NCBI GenBank assembly: GCA_903632075.3
Contig: CAHIKZ030000125.1
Span: 2,532,501-2,596,500 of the forward strand
Direction: 5' to 3'
DNA length: 64,000 nucleotides
Origin: Acanthosepion pharaonis
Taxonomy: Eukaryota; Mollusca; Cephalopoda; Sepiida; Sepiidae
Shown: piece after piece, positions 35,662-47,529 of the stretch
Numbering within the stretch: position 1 is the stretch's first letter
Layout: every line of letters begins with the position of its first letter
Program-made: the position numbers and the translations under genes
The notes under the pieces: generated by a model
What the model was told of the DNA's origin: nothing
The model's database searches: none
Seen by the model: the letters and a program-made list of their open reading frames with translations, nothing else

Positions 35662-35735
35662 AAATAATCAAGACAGTTGATAGAGATTGACATTGCATTT
35701 AATTCTTTGTAGTTTATAGTTAGCTAGACAGTTAA
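35662..35735 (-). mobile_element. jockey/CR1-like LINE 3' tip
   Basis: The minus strand reads NYKLQRIKCNVNLYQLS, equivalent to the YNLQ-FKCNVNRYLL end of the family's pol. Nucleotides GATTGACATTGCATTTAA match the same site at 5467, 19445 and 53474. Only the last 20-25 codons are clear. Confidence 0.55.
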
Positions 35736-35739
35736 TTCA

Positions 35740-37125
35740 GTTGAATTAATATTATGACAAGGTTCAAAGGTTAAGCGTTGAATCTTCACAAATATTGAAA
35801 TTCTTGCTCTCTTCATTACCAAAAACGGAGGCACTCCTGATAATAAGCATAGTGCAATTAACTCATAAACGCGCACTCGAGTAGGAATCCTTGTGGTACT
35901 GACATTTGCATTATTGAGTTACATAATTATGCTTCCTGCATGTGGATTGTATATTGAGATACAACATCAAAATGCTGAATCACATTGCATAATCCACATT
36001 TACAAGTATATAGTTTTTTCTCCTGCTATGGGCCCTGTCCATTTCGGAATTGGTTGATGATGGCTCTCCACAACTCCCTTTATCTTTTCGTGATCTCAAC
36101 CAAGCACTGTCATGTTATTCATTTATATTGTGGCGGACTTCATCACATTAGTTTAACTTTAGATTAGGAAACAGGACTGACGCAGAAAACGATAACCAAA
36201 ATACATTGTTACACATAAAATATGTATTTAACAAGATATACAATATCAAAGAACGAACGTGAAGGAAAGCATGAATTTCAGTAAGAAATGTGTGAATTAA
36301 CCAATAATTGTAACTCATTAACTGTTATTAACAGTGTTCCACAGTTTACTGGAAGAATGTTCATTAAAGTCTCTTGTAATGATTGTTCTTGAAAGATAGT
36401 GCTGTGTAAGAAGATCTTATGTGACTGTGTACAAGGTATGTTCAGCATGTGAGTGGTGTATGTGTGAGTGAGAAAGTTGGCGCATGATCTCAACTGTCGT
36501 GGATTCGGTTGGCAGTTGAAACATCGCTAATTAGAATTAGAAAATTTTTGCTTAAATAAGTGACTGTAGGCTCCAATTCGCTACGCGGGAAGAATTATTC
36601 TTCACGTGCAAAAGATTTGATTGGTTGGCATCGACCAATCAGCGAGCTAGCACTGGGGAGACATAAGAAAGCTACTGTGATACGTTTCTCCGAAAAGTGC
36701 ACAAAACTAACTACGTAAAAATAGAGTGATTACAAAATGATCGCATTACTGAGGTTTGTAAATTGCCTACACTAACGTAGTGGTGACTAATTAACCAATG
36801 AATGCGTGGCGTTGTATGTGATTTGTAGCTTTGTATGTATGTATTTTCGTTCATAATAGATCCACACAATATGTTACTCGGTGTTTTTCTCTGTCACTCT
36901 TTCATTTAATAGGTCCTGTGATTGTCAATTTCACCAAGTACACTTTCCTCCCTATAGATGCTCTTATTTTCTTCTTTCACATTCTGATTCTATATATTTA
37001 TATGACTATATCTTCATTTACTTATTGCTCAATAATCAATTATTCAGTTAATTGGATTTCTCACTATCCTTCATTCTCACTATCCTTCATTCGAACTGTT
37101 GGCTCAAGTCTCTCCATCATATAGG
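35740..37125. other. unassigned AT-rich DNA
   Basis: A short hairpin GATTGGTTGGCATCGACCAATC lies at about 36618-36640. About 70 bp at 36897-36970 resemble 14770-14840. The 97-residue plus frame at 36831-37124 has no motif. Confidence 0.4.
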
Positions 37126-37129
37126 AGAA

Positions 37130-37770
37130 AATTATGCAACAATCTCTGTGGTAGAAATGTCAGATATTACATAACTGATTATTTCTCTTTTCATTAAGTC
37201 TATCTAAATGTTACTGTTTCTTATTACTTTGCCTACTATTTTGGAAGGCATCTTTCACTGTTCCAATGTGTCTTTGGATTTTGATGTCACATTTTCCGTT
37301 CTCGCTTAAATTAATTGCCCGATATTTAAATATTTGCTCTTCCAGAATTTTTACATTACCAATTCGTAGTTCATATCTAAGACACATACTGACAATCATT
37401 CTTAAATTCTCTAAAATTGATGGCTTGTCCTTTTCGGCCGTTTTCTTTGCTACAATATGAAGGAGTACCTCCGGCTTCCTTTCTGTGTTGCTATTGACGC
37501 AGGGACTTATACATATACTTTGTTGTTAAATTGTGTCGATCAATAATAAATCTAAGTTGAAGTCCCAGTCCTCTAAGGATCACCTTACTGCAATGTCTGA
37601 ATGTCCGCTGACATGTCCCTGTTTTATTCCTCTTTCAATTTTGGGATATTTATTGAGTTCCTTTTGTATCCGTATGCAGTCTAAAATTGTATTGTATTGA
37701 AATTTATCAAAATCTTTTGTATGATCTATAACACATAGTCATAGATCGTTCTGTATTTGTTCTCTACGAA
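37130..37770 (-). mobile_element. RTE-like LINE, reverse transcriptase fragment
   Basis: Minus-strand reading from 37770 down gives LCVIDHTKDFDKFQYNTILD (37672-37740; RT motif A, normally IDYTKAFDKV), then KIERGIKQGHVS (motif B, normally RGVRQGCVLS) and SLEDWDFNLDLLLID. After a gap that includes the YADD motif, the open frame 37211-37399 gives LRYELRIGNVKILEEQIFKY, NLSENGKCDIKIQRHIG and VKDAFQ, which is the conserved post-RT block (YLGS-x-ENGxCxxEIRRRIGIAKxAF). Several stops and frame changes are present. Confidence 0.75.
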
Positions 37771-37774
37771 TACG

Positions 37775-39200
37775 TAAATATTGACGAAACCGTTTTCAGT
37801 TTACAAGGAACTGATTTCAGCCGTAAAAGGTCCAAAATTATGGACATATAAATGTGCATTAATATGGAATATAGAATCCTGAATATTTTAAATGGCTTTC
37901 TTTCTTAATATCTTCTCATTCATTTCATCGTTATTTTCCTTCTATAAAATCATTCTGTCTTTTTTGCTTCATGGCTGACTCCGTTTTATAAATTTGATAG
38001 GATTGGAGTAGGTATTGTATCGTTTCCACCAGTAATTTTGCCATGTTTTTTGGAGGAGGTTATGCCTAATTGATAGAAAATAAATTGCAAATACGAAAAC
38101 ACAAATTAAAATTCAGATATTTCATTTTCGTTAATATTAATTATTCTGCATGACCTCACTAGTAGTAAATGGTGGCTCGCTTACGATAATAAGCAGCAGT
38201 CAGTCTCCTTATTGCGACCTATTTTTCCCTACATTGTATCTGTTGTAAACGTTGTTATCTGAATCGTTGCAACTCTTCGAACATTTCATTTTTGCCATTT
38301 TTTTCGTAAATTCTTCAGGGCCATTTTCAATGCTCTGATAAATATTAACACTAATATAAATTCCATGTTCTACACCTCGATTTGTTCTCTCTCAATGTCT
38401 ACATACTTACATTTCCATCTTCTTTTTTCAGCTTCGATCTGTCGTTATGTATATATCGTTTAAACACTTTTTTAGTCTTCTTTTATAGTAACGTTGAAAG
38501 TGTATAGAGATACCAGATAATAGGTAACGATACTAGAAGATAATTCAATAGATGTTAATCAAAAACATAGCAGAAGCAATGCTGCAATAAGATTGATCAA
38601 ATTATCGATTGGACTGAATATATATGACATTTCTGTAGACCTGAAGACAAATGTTTTTATTTTATTTTATTTTCTTACCTTGTATGCACTAAGATAATAT
38701 ACTTACTTTCTCTGATATTCCTGTATGTGTAACATCTTAAGTATTCATTGGGTTTGATGTTATCTTTGAAGCACAACCAAGTAATTCGTATTATAGCAAA
38801 AACTGAACAAGGAACAATGCTTTAGCGAACTTTAATCAATATTGTCCCATTATTAATGATCATTTTTTATTTATAATGTTTGTTTTTATTTTACAAAATG
38901 TCTGTTTAATAATGCTTACTTTATCCATATGAATGCTTACCTGTCAAGCTAATATATATTTCGATAACTGGCGGCATTTTAAGACATTTGGTCATTCTTA
39001 TTAAATAAGAGCAATTATGTTACATGTGGAACAGCATCCGTCAGAGCCAGACTATCAGAACGAATATTGCGTGGTGTGAATATTTCAGGTAGAGAGAATT
39101 CTTCAGCCTAGGAATTTAGAAATTTGAAAGACTGACATTTGCAGCTAAGATCAGGCTGATGCACCGGAATATAATATGCATCTATTTAATTCAAGTGACA
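37775..39200. other. unassigned AT-rich DNA
   Basis: May include the decayed 5' part of the RTE-like LINE, but no motif is readable. Confidence 0.45.
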
Positions 39201-39202
39201 AA

Positions 39203-39500
39203 GGAGGCACGGTAGAGTAACGGATAGCGATTCGGATTCCAGAATCGGAGAGCCGAGTTCGAATTCCATTCTAAAACATTACATTCACTTACGTACTAAT
39301 AACATTGAGAAATGTATGAATCCTCCTCTTCGCTTCCTAGCTATGAGTAAATATCAGAACAGAGTGGGTTCTATAAGATTGGATGGCAACTCATCTACCG
39401 CTGAAAGAAATAGCAACCTAATCTGGTGGGGAGTCATGTATTAATGATGGCCTTAGCGTGTATCACGCATAGCACGCAACTGACTGACTGAATAATTTGT
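39203..39500 (+). mobile_element. tRNA-derived SINE
   Basis: GGCACGGTAGAGTAACGG (39206-39223) serves as A box. GAGTTCGAATTCC (39255-39267) is an almost perfect B box, at tRNA-like spacing, preceded by the stem-forming GAATCGGAGAGCCGAG. The body continues to about 39500 and ends in CTGACTGACTGAATA, a short tandem tail. Confidence 0.65.
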
Positions 39501-39504
39501 TACT

Positions 39505-39984
39505 ATATTAACAATACATGTATGTGTTAATTTATTGACTTACATCTCATAATTATATTTAAATAGTAAGTAGTGTCACGCCTGTTCTCTGCCATAAATA
39601 TGCACTTGCATGGTTTAATTGTGAATATCTATGTCATGTTTCGAAACAACTTTTAATGACCAGAATATCAAAGATACGCCTATGATTCAGATCACTTCTG
39701 CAAAGGAGGATCCGGCAGAATCAACCTATCAGAACATACGCACACCCTCTGAAAAACCCATGACTTAGTCCTTTCATAAGAACGTTTTGAAACGCTTGAT
39801 TCTGTCAGACATTTTTAATGATATCCAGTTTACTAGGGGTATTTTTCTGAGAGTGGATTATATTTTAGTTCGTTTTCTGATGTTTCAGCCCGGAAAATAT
39901 GGATGCAATAAAGGAAAGTTAAAGGAAAATTTACGATTGTGTAAATTTGAAGAAAACAGACGATTGGAAAAATGCACTTAGTTC
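39505..39984. other. unassigned AT-rich DNA
   Basis: The 64-residue plus frame at 39787-39981 has no motif. Confidence 0.4.
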
Positions 39985-39987
39985 TTG

Positions 39988-40266
39988 CCGACACCTTTCG
40001 TCATTTGACGTTATAGAGTCTTTTTGGATATTAACAAAATCTTAATAATAAAAAAAGAAAAACTAGAAAAAGTAACTGATATCCCAAAAACGGACATGGA
40101 AAACATAAATACACTCTTAGGGAAAAAAAAGCAAAAAGTTGCTAATATCACAAAAGAGGCTTACAGAGGAACATCATTTTTTAATAATTTGGAATTTGAT
40201 ATAACTACCCACCATTGCTCTATTGTTTATCATCTCTTGCCTTGATAAAGTCAAATGACGAAACAC
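39988..40266. repeat. element bounded by inverted TCAAATGACGAAA motifs
   Basis: At 40241-40264 the plus strand has TTGATAAAGTCAAATGACGA followed by AACAC, and at 39991-40016 the minus strand has ATAACGTCAAATGACGAAAG. The two are inverted about 225 bp apart. Each can fold as GTC-AAAT-GAC followed by GAAA. Between them the 73-residue plus frame 40024-40245 is Lys-rich and unrecognised. It may be a retroelement end pair or a small fold-back element. Confidence 0.5.
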
Positions 40267-40305
40267 ATCTTCAAGGATTAAGTACAATTTTCCGATGGTC
40301 TATTT

Positions 40306-40356
<51 letters not shown>

Positions 40357-40357
40357 A
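40306..40357. repeat. (TA)n then (TG)n microsatellite
   Basis: About 12 TA then 13 TG units. Confidence 0.95.
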
Positions 40358-40359
40358 CG

Positions 40360-40915
40360 TACTTGGATGCTTCAACTTTTCTTAGAAGCACAATGAAAAT
40401 CAATATTTCGCTTATCTAACATCTTAAATTCACATCTAAATATTTGATAGTATAAAACAAAACAGCCATGCATTGATAATTAGTATAGAAAAAAAGAACA
40501 TATTTTTCCATAAGTATGTTACTGATAGATCAAAATCCCACTACTGATTGTTTTAAAAAAATGTTTTTCAGCAAAATACGTTCATCAAATCCAGTAGCTG
40601 TTGTTTCTATTTCCAGTATTAATGGTGTTTTTTTTCCTAACATTTGTTTGGATTCGTGTGGAATTTTAAATTGGTGTGTTTGTCACCATTTACTCTATGA
40701 ATTACATATGCTATCCATTTTAGTTTGGGCACGTTTTGTCAAATTATGTCGTTGCTGTTATTTGTGGCCGTCAAGGTATGTTACGCTTCTTAAATGTAAT
40801 ATTTCTTTATTAGAAATTGTGTAGAATGAAGAAATATGTTGTCCCTCATTAATCCAATCGAAATTTTTAAATAATAATATTTTTACTTTCCATCCTACAC
40901 ATATACGTTGAAAAC
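40360..40915. other. unassigned AT-rich DNA
   Basis: The 102-residue plus frame at 40516-40824 (Cys- and Leu-rich) has no recognised motif. It could be chance in AT-rich DNA. Confidence 0.35.
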
Positions 40916-40919
40916 CACG

Positions 40920-41074
<155 letters not shown>

Positions 41075-41167
41075 CTCCATCATCATTATATTTGGCAAAA
41101 GCAAACACATACGATGTATGGTACGCTTATTATAAGCAACCTTTGACGTTTTTCACTGAATGCCCAC

Positions 41168-41250
<83 letters not shown>
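41168..41250. repeat. (TA)n, (CA)n, (TA)n microsatellite
   Basis: A CA block of about 11 units is flanked by TA on both sides. Confidence 0.96.
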
Positions 41251-41252
<2 letters not shown>

Positions 41253-41254
41253 AG

Positions 41255-42425
41255 TGTGCGTGTACATTAAGTAATTGGTTTGTTTCAAATTTTGTTAGAA
41301 ACACTAAAATATGAATCTTTATGGAACATTGCCATAATAATATTTATATACATGAGCACCTTGGTAAGAATTTCAAAACAGTTAAAATTCACACTACTTT
41401 TTTCGGGATCCGAATTACACTCTAAGACCGAGGATAAAAATTTATTGTATATGAACAACTAAGTATTCATTCGGAGACAAATTTATATTTACGAATACAT
41501 ATCCAGTAATTAATAGTTCACTCGTACTTCGTCATTCAATTCAGCCGAAAAAAAATTCTAATCTGAATCCGTGGCCAAAAAATGTCAAATTTCGTTGCCT
41601 GATTACCTTATATTGTGTGAAACAGAGCATTAATTGAACTAATTTTGAAAGTGACAACCTGTCAAAGAGAGCTGGCAGCCTTTTAGAATTTTAATCACTC
41701 AAACTCTCATTGGATGCAGCGTTAAACAACACATTACTATATTTTGAATCGGTGTAATTATCTGAGAAATGTCGCTGTAATTTAAATATAATATATAGCT
41801 TATATTCACTTCTAATTGATTTTATGTACTGTAGAATCGCCTTATTAAAATGCCCGTGTTGTATATTTTTACGATTTTACTATCAGTTGTTTATTTGATG
41901 AAACAGGGGTAAATTGCTTAAACAGAGATTTTTGAACTCTTCCTATTAGATACTTTTGATTCATGAGGCTTTCGATATAGAGTAACATTCTATATGGTAA
42001 CGTGAATCCTTACCGTATAGATTGTGGCTGCTAATCTCTGTATGGGAGAGAATGCCTGAATCCTTGAATAATTAAAATAAAACTTGTAACGTTTCATTCC
42101 AACCTATAAGAATCTAAATGTCCTGATGATGCGATTTAATCTAAATATGTGACATTGACCGATACGACTTTTGGGGGTGAAAGCTCCTTACAGATCTCAA
42201 TTACAAGCCGTATATTTGTATTATGGAAGATAATGGAAGAAAGTTTAATTCCTTGTTCTACTATAGATAGTACGCAACACTTACTGCCATTCACTATTTT
42301 TCCAAGGGACATATCAGAAAAAATGGTGAATTTCTCTCACACCTCGAATGATGCTACACAATCTTCACTGCCCAATCATAACAGAGTTCAAAATTTATTA
42401 CGCTGACTTGTGGGTAAATTATTAT
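41255..42425. other. unassigned AT-rich DNA
   Basis: No supported feature; the 85-residue plus frame at 42149-42406 has no motif. Confidence 0.45.
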
Positions 42426-42429
42426 ACAC

Positions 42430-43960
42430 ACATTGGAATTCATTTTCACATAGACCTTAAAATCTGCAGCAGTGTTATGGGCCTGTAGTCGTCTATTTCT
42501 CACTCAACAGCCTTGCCCATTTTCAGCAGCGAGATCACAACTCTGGAGATCTGATCGGAACCAGTTGTTAAACAAGACTGTCAAAATCGGAACAAAGATA
42601 TGTGACAACGGCAAGTAGAGTTCGTAGGGTAGACCATCAATTAACGGAGACTTGCCACTGCCTATCCTTCTCAATGCCAAGTGAACTACACCCTCTGTGA
42701 TCTCTTCCACCTAGCTAGCCGCTCAGTTCACTCAAATGGAGTAATATCAGTCAAATAACTACCGAATTCGTCACCACTGTGACCAGGCTCATTGGAAAAC
42801 CAGCTCTTGAAATGCCGCCGAATCTTCTCATCAATACACTTGGTTAACATCAGAGTACGACCCTCCGGGCTACTGACCTCGTGAATGTAGCGATCGGAAT
42901 CTCGACAGATTTCTTCAATGCGCAAATCTGTACACATATTCAAAGCTTCATTAGACATTTTGTTTAACCTATGTATATCTACCTGACCCTGGAAGCGCTT
43001 TGTAGCCTCACGCTTCAGATTCTCTCTAGCTAGTGCTATCTCTAGGGAATCCCTCTGCTTCCACTTGGGACTGACCATCTTAGCCTTATCTAAGGCTGGC
43101 TATATTCGATGGGAAAAGACCTAATCTTATAGTTTAAGCCTCTCCACCCACTAATTCCCAATAACCGTTCCCTTTATTTCCCGCTACACTAAACTAATTA
43201 GTTGTTGGCTGAAGTCCCGACTATCCAGTAAAGACAGATTGAACTTCCAATGCACAGCCGTTCTAGGGCTAGCGCCTAAAACCATCCGGGCACAGACGAA
43301 TTTATGATCGGAATATTATGACCGTTAGAATGTGGGACAATCTAGCAAATCGCGATCGACACTTCTAATAAATATTCCATGTAGGTATCTGGTTACTCGG
43401 AAAGACGACAACTTAAGAACCGACGTCCATATCTTCTGTCCCGGATGATCGGTCTTGTATCAAACTCCTTGATCAGATCAACCAAGTTCCGTTCACCCGA
43501 TGATCGCCCGCTAGCTTCTCGCCTATTCTCTATCTTGGGGTCCAGAATGATATTCTAGTCCCGCATTAAGACTAAGCGCGACTAATCGACAAGGAACGCC
43601 CCGAACTGAGGACAAAAGTCGACACGCTACGTCTGGTCGTTGGCCGCATAAACCGCAACGACCCGAAACGAACAACTGCACACGGCAATATCGGCCACGA
43701 TCAACCACATTCACCCCCGCGTCGGTATGGACAAGGTCCACTCTCTCATACAGAGGAGGTTTAACTAACAAGGAAACACCACTGGCCAGCTCGTCTCCAT
43801 ATGATAAATGGAAAACAAAGTCGCTAGACAGCACACAAGCATCAACATCGCAAACAAAGTGTGTCTCCAGTATCGCGGCTACATTTGCGCTGAAAGACAA
43901 GAGATACCGAAGAAGGCGGGCAGCCTTATTCCGATCTCTCAGGCCCCACATATTCAATGG
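42430..43960 (-). mobile_element. LINE with AP endonuclease and start of reverse transcriptase
   Basis: Reading down from 43957, the frame starts MNMWGLRDRNKAARLLRYLL and continues through VAAILETHFVCDVDA and GVSLLVKPPLYERVDLVH. This is the N-terminal half of an apurinic-type endonuclease with its catalytic Glu in LETHF. After a frame shift, RDxNIILDPKIE replaces GDWNAILDPKID, so the second catalytic motif has lost its Gly. The linker follows in frame 42728-43078 (ARENLKREATKRFQGQVD, DRYIHEVSSPEGR). The RT begins in frame 42504-42710 (KSPLIDGLPYELYLPLSHIF, LFNNWF), then after another shift DDYRPITLL near 42465. It ends near 42430, before the catalytic YADD. It is less AT-rich than its surroundings. 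At least four breaks. Confidence 0.85.
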
Positions 43961-44660
43961 AGCTAGCTTAATAGATATCTTTTAAAGTTTAGTTTCCTTA
44001 AACACAGACTGGACGAAAATCTGTGGCGGTTAAGTTCCCGAAGGATTTTCCAAGGCTTTCGTTTACAACATCAGTCGTAATTCGACCATCCTTGACAATA
44101 CCGCCGACGTCGGTTTGTAATGTTAACTTTAAGGCTCTGTATAAGGAGGGATGGGTTAAAACCGTGAACTACTCTACACATATTTGTGACATTTTCTTCA
44201 AAATCGGCGACAATATTAGCGTCATCCATATATAAGGAAAGCATCCTTGTCACCAGCCAGATGATCCCACAATTTGAGTTTGCCCCCGGATTTTTTGATC
44301 ATGACAATTTTCCGTTGATTTGCCCTCTTTGGTCGAGCACTTAAATAAAGGTAACAAGAGTGCATTCCTCTGAGACGAAAAGTTCCTCTCAAAGGCCTAT
44401 CTGTTCACATGACACAGATCCTCACTCAGAGCGAACCTACAACTTTTCTTTTCTTGGTAAGTATTGAGGGAAGGCGAAGATTGAACGTTTAGTGGGAGAA
44501 GAAAGTCTCTTTTCCTTAACTGGCAAAAGTAGGAGCCGATATTTTCCTAGCTGTAACCAGGACATTCTCCGCCCTATTTCGTCGGGACTTCTTCTTCGTA
44601 AACTTTATGTCCTCTTCCTCAATATGCGATTCGTTTGATGTATGTTGCATATTGACAATA
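43961..44660 (-). mobile_element. probable upstream part (ORF1 region) of the same LINE
   Basis: Directly 5' of the endonuclease on the minus strand, near 44530-44660, the decayed frame reads SNESHIEEEDIKFTKKKSRR and then NRAENVLVTARKISAP. This acidic then basic segment is like those found in ORF1 proteins of such LINEs. The frame at 44071-44253 contains LYMDDANIV, which could be read as an RT motif but is out of place here. Composition is continuous with the endonuclease region. The ORF1 reading is inference. Confidence 0.35.
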
Positions 44661-44934
44661 GCTTCTAAGAATGAATACGGGAACGATTCTATATTTAATA
44701 GACAATTACAAAAATTACCGTTTCAGGCAGACATATCTTATCCACTGTCATATCAATGGAAATTTTGAAGTTTTCATTCAATCTAGTTTACGTTAAAAAT
44801 GATGGAAAATTTTGAGAGAGTGAAATTGGCGTAAAATGTGACCGGTATACAGGCTCACGGGAGTCAGTAAGATATTTTCTTGGCTTCATGGTGATTTTCG
44901 TAAAACTAATATTGGCTCCGGGAATATTTTATAG

Positions 44935-45700
44935 CTTTAGCTTAATGATGATTTGTTAAATTTAAATTTGCATCTGATGTCAAACACAACGTTCAGTCTG
45001 TTGTTAACAGGGGCAAATAATGACCTGTTAATCTTAATGGCTCCAAAACTAAACTGCTCTTTATTAATTATCTGCGAGACAAGTATTTTCTTCCATCAGC
45101 ATGGCTGATGCTAATCTCCAGTATAGTGACTCGTTGCGTCTTCTTGGTCTAACGATCTCGGTTGACATGAAGTGGAAAAACTATATTGAATCCATTGCTA
45201 GGTCAGTTGACAAGAGAGTTTGTTCACTCTGCCGGGTGAGACAATTCTTCTCCCCTGAATCTATCTTGTATATTTACATGTCTACCATTAGTCATTAGAA
45301 TATTATTGAGATATATGGTCGGGTGCTCCCGCTATATATCTAGAGATCCTTGATAAAATCCAGAGAAGAATCAGCAATATTATTGATCTTGATCTGGTGT
45401 CTCGGCATCAATCACTATCCTACCGTCGTAAACATGTACATTTTCTATAAATACTTTCATGGCAACATATCAAGTGCTATTATTATTATTTTTTTTAAAT
45501 TAAAGCGCAGTAATTGACTGGCGACGAGTTATCACAAATTTGAGTTGATATATGTAACTAAGTCCTATGGTAACAGTTTGTTTAGTCGCACTTCTCGCTT
45601 GTGAAACTTTCCTTCGGCACCATACTTTCCAGCCAACTTTAAACTTCAAAGCTTTAAATGTCATGTCAATCGCTTTCTACTGTTCTGATAACTCTTCTTT
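44935..45700 (+). mobile_element. jockey/CR1-like LINE 3' part
   Basis: Around 45030-45070 the plus strand gives NLNGSKTKLL, followed by the open frame 45101-45298 with MADANLQYSDSLRLLGLTIS, VDMKWKNYIESIARS and FFSPESILYIYMST. After stops come the LEILDKIQRRI-like segment near 45345-45400 (IQRRISNIIDLDL), a TATGGTAACAGTTTG block near 45570 shared with 5560-5580, and FKCHVNRFLLF near 45640-45680. It is the post-RT domain of the 5.4-kb family, truncated 5' of the YADD. It lies head to head with the minus-strand LINE at 42.4-44.7 kb. Confidence 0.85.
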
Positions 45701-45798
45701 TGTTATTGCTCCTTAGTAAAGTTTCTCAATTATAATTTTTCCACACTTAGTAACACCTTATTTTTTAGTGGTTTTATTGGCTTTGAATTCGATTAAAC

Positions 45799-45928
45799 AT
45801 TGGTCTGTTACAGATGCCTTTTTTATACTTTGGGGATATGAAATTAATCAGAGCGTGATCAGTAATGATCAAGCTCTGATCAACTTCATAACCTTCAAGA
45901 TGAAAAAAGCCATTTGTAACAGACCAAT
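45799..45928. repeat. 130-bp near-perfect palindrome
   Basis: The left half begins ATTGGTCTGTTACA and the right half ends TGTAACAGACCAAT. The halves pair over about 62 bp with few mismatches and almost no loop, centred near 45863. Both strands therefore code nearly the same peptide (WSVT...GYE...QS.I), which explains the mirrored open frames at 45768-45965 (+) and 45774-45989 (-). Such a hairpin resembles a fold-back MITE. No TSD is obvious. Confidence 0.85.
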
Positions 45929-46429
45929 TTGTCGTTTCCATATTAAAAAAAAATACATACATTAATCCCATACAAAAAATAGCCGACATTTCTTGACCGT
46001 AAGGTTACTGCTGAAATTTATATAATAATTGTATAAAATATTCACAGGTAATTGTTCTTCTAACATTTACTGACTGTCAAAGTTCTCTCTAACACTGATG
46101 GGAACTTTATTGCAAACGTAGTGTTTTTGGAAGTGGGACGAGTAAAGAATATGATTTATCATTATTTGCTACTATTCAATAAGTTGACTGTCATGCCTTA
46201 CATTCATATCAATATCAAGATATAACGAGGTAACTTGAGAACATGACTCACGATGTGTTGTACTTGATCTTTTTAATGAGCTGACTTCCTCTTTGAAATA
46301 TTGACGTAATTTTCTTTGAATTCAGTAGCAGACAAGATCATCGTATTCAGAGCATGTTCTCCATCTTAAAAAAAACTATTGTTGCTATTCTTTAATTTAG
46401 ATCACAAATAATAATTTAAATGTCACTTT

Positions 46430-47050
46430 TGCCGTTTCCTCATCGATTTCAAGTAGGAACAGTGTTAATATTGGTCAATTAGATTCACAATTAAGTAAAG
46501 CCCACTAAACAGCGATCGGTGATTATCCGCGTGATAAACTGAACTGAATATCAGTCAAGTGAGATATACTTTCGTTTGCACTAAAAAGCACTTCATACCG
46601 GTGCTTTCAACAAGGATGCACACACGTGAATTTAAGTCTGTTTTGCCGAAACAATTTCTAACGCGTTTATGTAAACCTGTAATTAAAATCTCCTAAGATG
46701 ATAACATTATCTGTTGCTTAGAAATTTGATAACAAATTGTGTAGTTCACAACAAAAGTTGATATCATGTTTTAGTCTGAGTGAAATTTCGGGATACAGAC
46801 AGCGAATAGAATATTGGGATATATAATACTGAATAGAGGGTGACGTTTGTATTGACTATCAAGCTTCTATGACCTGCAAAATAATGCCTATGAGAATCCC
46901 GTTGAATATATATATATACAATAACATCTACATAAATTAAGGGCAAAGTCCATGTGACTGAAACCACTGTAACTCTGTCGATATTTGTTCTAGATAGCCA
47001 TATTACACATTTTTGAATCAGAATGATTCCAGAATTGAAAATCTGCACTT
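46430..47050 (-). mobile_element. LINE endonuclease fragment
   Basis: On the minus strand, near 46680-46702, the sequence reads IILGDFN, the core motif of LINE apurinic-type endonucleases, preceded by ELHNLLSNF. Upstream in the frame 46764-47048 comes RSLIVNTNVTLYSVLYIPIF, matching the strand that normally reads VYIP in these enzymes. The RT is not visible downstream, so only the endonuclease part remains. Stops interrupt it (for example after LLSNF). Confidence 0.55.
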
Positions 47051-47383
47051 GATCTATTTTTGAAATGCTGCATTTGGATTTGTGTACAGATGAGGAAGGA
47101 CCAGTGAAAAATTTGAATTTTGAAATAGGTGAAAAGCTCAGTGATTTTAAAAGTTTGTAATTTATATCGAGTTTAAAGTAAGAGAAAATATTTTTGAATT
47201 TATTTTCTTCTGTTTTAAATTCAGTTTAGAATATTTTCAAAACTTTGTGAATTCAGTTAAAGTGAGATGTTTTGTGATGTGCATTTGTGAAGTTCCACAG
47301 ATTTTGCATTTGCAGAACACAACACAATTGAAGTACTAGGGAGATTGCAATTTGAAGAACTCTGCTTTCGGGCTGAATTGGAC

Positions 47384-47438
47384 TTCTGGCCCAAATCCTA
47401 CTTTCGGCCCAAATCCTACTTTCGGCCCAAATCGGACA
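47384..47438. repeat. 18-bp tandem repeat, 3 copies
   Basis: The unit TTTCGGCCCAAATCCTAC is repeated three times, the first and last copies diverged. On the minus strand it encodes WAESRI repeats. Confidence 0.85.
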
Positions 47439-47529
47439 TTCGACATAAACCGGACTTATTGGAATTATAGCTCGAATCAGAGTTAAATTGAGGTTTTGAA
47501 GTTCCGTATTATTTATTGAAGAATTCAAA

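Noticed and set aside
36831..37124. 97-codon plus-strand frame as a membrane protein
   Set aside because: Phe/Ile/Tyr richness follows from AT-rich composition; no motif or regular membrane pattern, and the locus abuts a minus-strand LINE.
44071..44253. LYMDDANIV read as a reverse transcriptase active site
   Set aside because: It lies 5' of the endonuclease of the same LINE, out of domain order, with no other RT motif around it; chance or an ORF1 segment is more likely.
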